Assembly (NCBI GenBank): GCA_021324395.1
Contig: JAJPJG010000013.1
Location: 1 to 64,000, forward strand
Source of the DNA: Spartobacteria bacterium
GTDB lineage: Bacteria > Verrucomicrobiota > Verrucomicrobiia > Chthoniobacterales > Chthoniobacteraceae
Reading direction: 5' to 3'
DNA length: 64,000 bases
A program made the translations under genes and the position numbers. The notes beneath the pieces were generated by a model. The model was not told the origin of the DNA, ran no database searches, and saw only the letters and a list, made by a program, of their open reading frames with translations. This document shows positions 62,812-64,000 of this stretch, piece by piece (position 1 is the first letter of the stretch; each line of letters begins with the position of its first letter).

Positions 62812-63582
62812 TTACGCCAGCGTCTCGATCGCGATGGCATTCGCCGCGGATCGCGTCTCCACGAGCAGCTTGACGAAAATGCTCTCGAGATGTTTTTCGA
62901 CCGTCCGTTTGCCGATGCCGAGGATCTTCCCGACGTCTTCATTGCTCTTCCCTTTGCACGACCAGTAGAGCACCTCCGCCTCGCGCAGCGTCAGCCCGAG
63001 CACGCACAATCGCTCCGGCCCTCGCGCGCGTTTTTCCTGCAGGAGCAAATGCTCGAGCCCGTCCGCATCGGGCGGCGAATAGTGGACCGTGAGAGCGCCG
63101 TGCGCAGAGTCGGTCTGCAGCGGCGTCGGCGGCACGAACGGATCCATGAGTCCCGGCTCCACCCTGCGCTGCGCCACGATCCAGCGGCTGATTTTTTCCG
63201 GCAGCGCGCTCGCATTCGTTTGCGGAAAATGAGCGCGCAGCAAGTCGCGCGCGGTATCCGTGCAGTGGCGCACGCGCCGGTCCGCGCCGATGGTGATGAT
63301 GGCCGATGTTGCCCTGTCGGCATTGGCTCGCGCCGACAAAAACTCCGCATTGCGCCGCGCATAGGGAAAATGCCGGGCAAGCTCCCGGATCAGCGATCGC
63401 GTAATGGGTGAGGATTTTTGTCTGCGCCTGGCGACAAGAGCGAACGGATCGAAGCTGTCCCACGTCAGCTCCCGCAACGCTGCCACGATTCGATGCGGAA
63501 ACTCCTCGATGCCCGCGGGCGCGTAAAGAGCGCCCAGCGCCGTCGAAAGCCGTTTCAAGTCTCGCTCGGAAAAACGTCGCAT
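62812..63582 (-). CDS. LuxR-type transcriptional regulator
   Basis: A 256-residue regulator: an N-terminal region of unknown type (RFSERDLKRLSTALGALYAPAGIEEFPHRIVAALREL), a middle PAS-like segment (IITIGADRRVRHCTDTARDLL), and a C-terminal LuxR HTH (LTLREAEVLYWSCKGKSNEDVGKILGIGKRTVEKHLESIFVKL). There is no receiver domain, so it is not a standard response regulator. The start at 63582 removes 16 unconserved residues from the longest frame. Convergent with the ArsR-methyltransferase gene, five bases between stops. The 257 bp upstream (63583-63839) show nothing I can support. Confidence 0.85.
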   Translation of the reverse strand: MRRFSERDLKRLSTALGALYAPAGIEEFPHRIVAALRELTWDSFDPFALVARRRQKSSPITRSLIRELARHFPYARRNAEFLSARANADRATSAIITIGADRRVRHCTDTARDLLRAHFPQTNASALPEKISRWIVAQRRVEPGLMDPFVPPTPLQTDSAHGALTVHYSPPDADGLEHLLLQEKRARGPERLCVLGLTLREAEVLYWSCKGKSNEDVGKILGIGKRTVEKHLESIFVKLLVETRSAANAIAIETLA

Positions 63583-63839
63583 GCCCGCCGATTTTCGCGG
63601 GAGTCCAGCAGAAGCCGGCGCGCCTTGCAACGCTAATCTCGCGAGCCCCGGCTACTTTCCGAACAGTCCCAGCAACTTGCATGCTAATGGGTATACGTAA
63701 ATACACGAATCCCCCAAAATTGCGGAATGCGTTACACGTTTCGCCAGCCATGAAACGCCTATTGTCGATTTCGGTTCCTGCAATGCCTTCCGGCTTTGGA
63801 AAATTGCCCGCCTCGCTCCCGCAAATGGCTCCCTCGCTT

Positions 63840-64000
63840 TCAGCACTGCGAGCCTTTTGCAGCAGCAAGGCGCGCTTTTCCGGCAGCGAGGCTCCCGGCG
63901 GCCTCAGCGAGGCGCGCGTTTGCAGCAGCGAGGCTCCCGTCGTTCTCAGCGAGGCAGCCGGTTGTCGCAGCGAGACCTTCTTTGCCCTTGGCGAGGATGC
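63840..64000 (-). CDS. C-terminal end of a heptad-repeat (coiled-coil) protein, start beyond window
   Basis: On the minus strand a frame enters from the right edge and ends at TGA 63842-63840. Its 52 visible residues are strict heptads beginning Leu-Ala: LAKGKEG, LAATTGC, LAENDGS, LAAANAR, LAEAAGS, LAAGKAR, LAAAKGS, then QC and stop. Leu at one fixed heptad position with Ala, Glu and Lys around it is what a coiled coil looks like. The plus-strand frame over the same bases is also open, but its composition (SEAPGGL-type units) is less protein-like. The gene start and domains lie outside the window. Confidence 0.5.
   Translation of the reverse strand, partial: ILAKGKEGLAATTGCLAENDGSLAAANARLAEAAGSLAAGKARLAAAKGSQC
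63864..64000. repeat. 21-bp minisatellite, at least 6.5 units
   Basis: Units with the core AGCGAGG begin at 63864, 63885, 63906, 63927, 63948, 63969 and 63990, an exact 21-bp period up to the window edge. More decayed units extend left to about 63801. Period 21 keeps one heptapeptide per unit in frame, matching the coiled-coil heptads read on the minus strand. Two unit subtypes alternate (one with GCTCCCG, one with GCGCG), suggesting past duplication of a 42-bp pair. Confidence 0.8.

Noticed and set aside
63750-64000. Plus-strand open frame through the 21-bp repeats (MKRLLSISVPAM...)
   Set aside because: It is open only because the 21-bp period has no stop in this phase; the minus frame with Leu-Ala heptads and a proper stop is the better protein. 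Neither is certain.
1-64000. tRNA, rRNA, insertion sequence or prophage genes
   Set aside because: No tRNA-like cloverleaf, rRNA stretch, transposase, integrase or phage structural protein was recognised by eye on either strand. A tRNAscan or profile search could overturn this.

Overview
The window is a compact, GC-rich bacterial chromosome segment. Genes abut or overlap by 4 bp, and several convergent pairs overlap at their 3' ends. Family content points to Verrucomicrobiota, perhaps a Chthoniobacterales-like soil lineage: a long three-domain IspG, an exported protein with autotransporter-associated beta-strand repeats, a deoxyhypusine-synthase-like protein, a YXWGXW-type secreted peptide and many Pro/Thr/Ala-tailed exported proteins. 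This assignment is an inference; no rRNA or tRNA gene was found to anchor it.

Layout. 1-2923: sulfate assimilation operon cysH-cysD-cysN, running leftward off the window edge, with two palindromes before cysH. 3505-6091: three-gene sugar-acid operon (UxuB-type SDR, LarA-type nickel epimerase, gluconokinase). 6093-8081: ybaB and dnaX, the latter with an A9 slippery run. 8324-20119: housekeeping genes (hisB, ilvA, formyl-THF cycloligase, apaG, thiD, purD) mixed with exported proteins, including a GH114-like protein, an S41-like pseudo-protease and a GH75-like chitosanase. 20155-26936: SDR, cupin, and the cdsA-dxr-rseP-ispG isoprenoid/envelope cluster. 27003-33374: beta-strand-repeat protein, dynamin-like GTPase, CE4 deacetylase, mtnP, LysR regulator, YggS. 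33730-38743: a visibly more AT-rich block with an AraC regulator facing a four-gene operon (uxaE, L-galactose-dehydrogenase-like AKR, lgoD-like dehydrogenase, lactonase). 38720-43180: cyclic-nucleotide-binding protein, mgtE, Gfo/Idh oxidoreductase, hisD. 43181-48331: an AT-richer island that begins with 41-bp tandem palindromic repeats and a long hairpin, then a VWA / PP2C / kinase triad (TerY-P type, linked to anti-phage defence) and a DUF4236 protein. 48545-63582: unknown protein, DHS-like enzyme, membrane protein, beta-barrel, pepF, metK-ahcY, treY, an ArsR-methyltransferase fusion and a LuxR regulator. The right edge carries the C-terminus of a heptad-repeat protein encoded by a strict 21-bp minisatellite.

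How they may work together. The two sugar clusters join into one route: L-galactose -> L-galactonolactone (AKR) -> L-galactonate (lactonase) -> D-tagaturonate (LgoD-like) -> D-fructuronate (UxaE) -> D-mannonate (UxuB) -> D-gluconate (LarA-like epimerase) -> 6-phosphogluconate (gluconokinase). Each step rests on family resemblance; the complete chain is an inference and is the most interesting metabolic reading of the window. A second theme is SAM metabolism (metK, ahcY, mtnP, ArsR-methyltransferase). A third is a set of exported enzymes whose families act on amino-sugar polymers of fungal walls (GH75, GH114-like, CE4).
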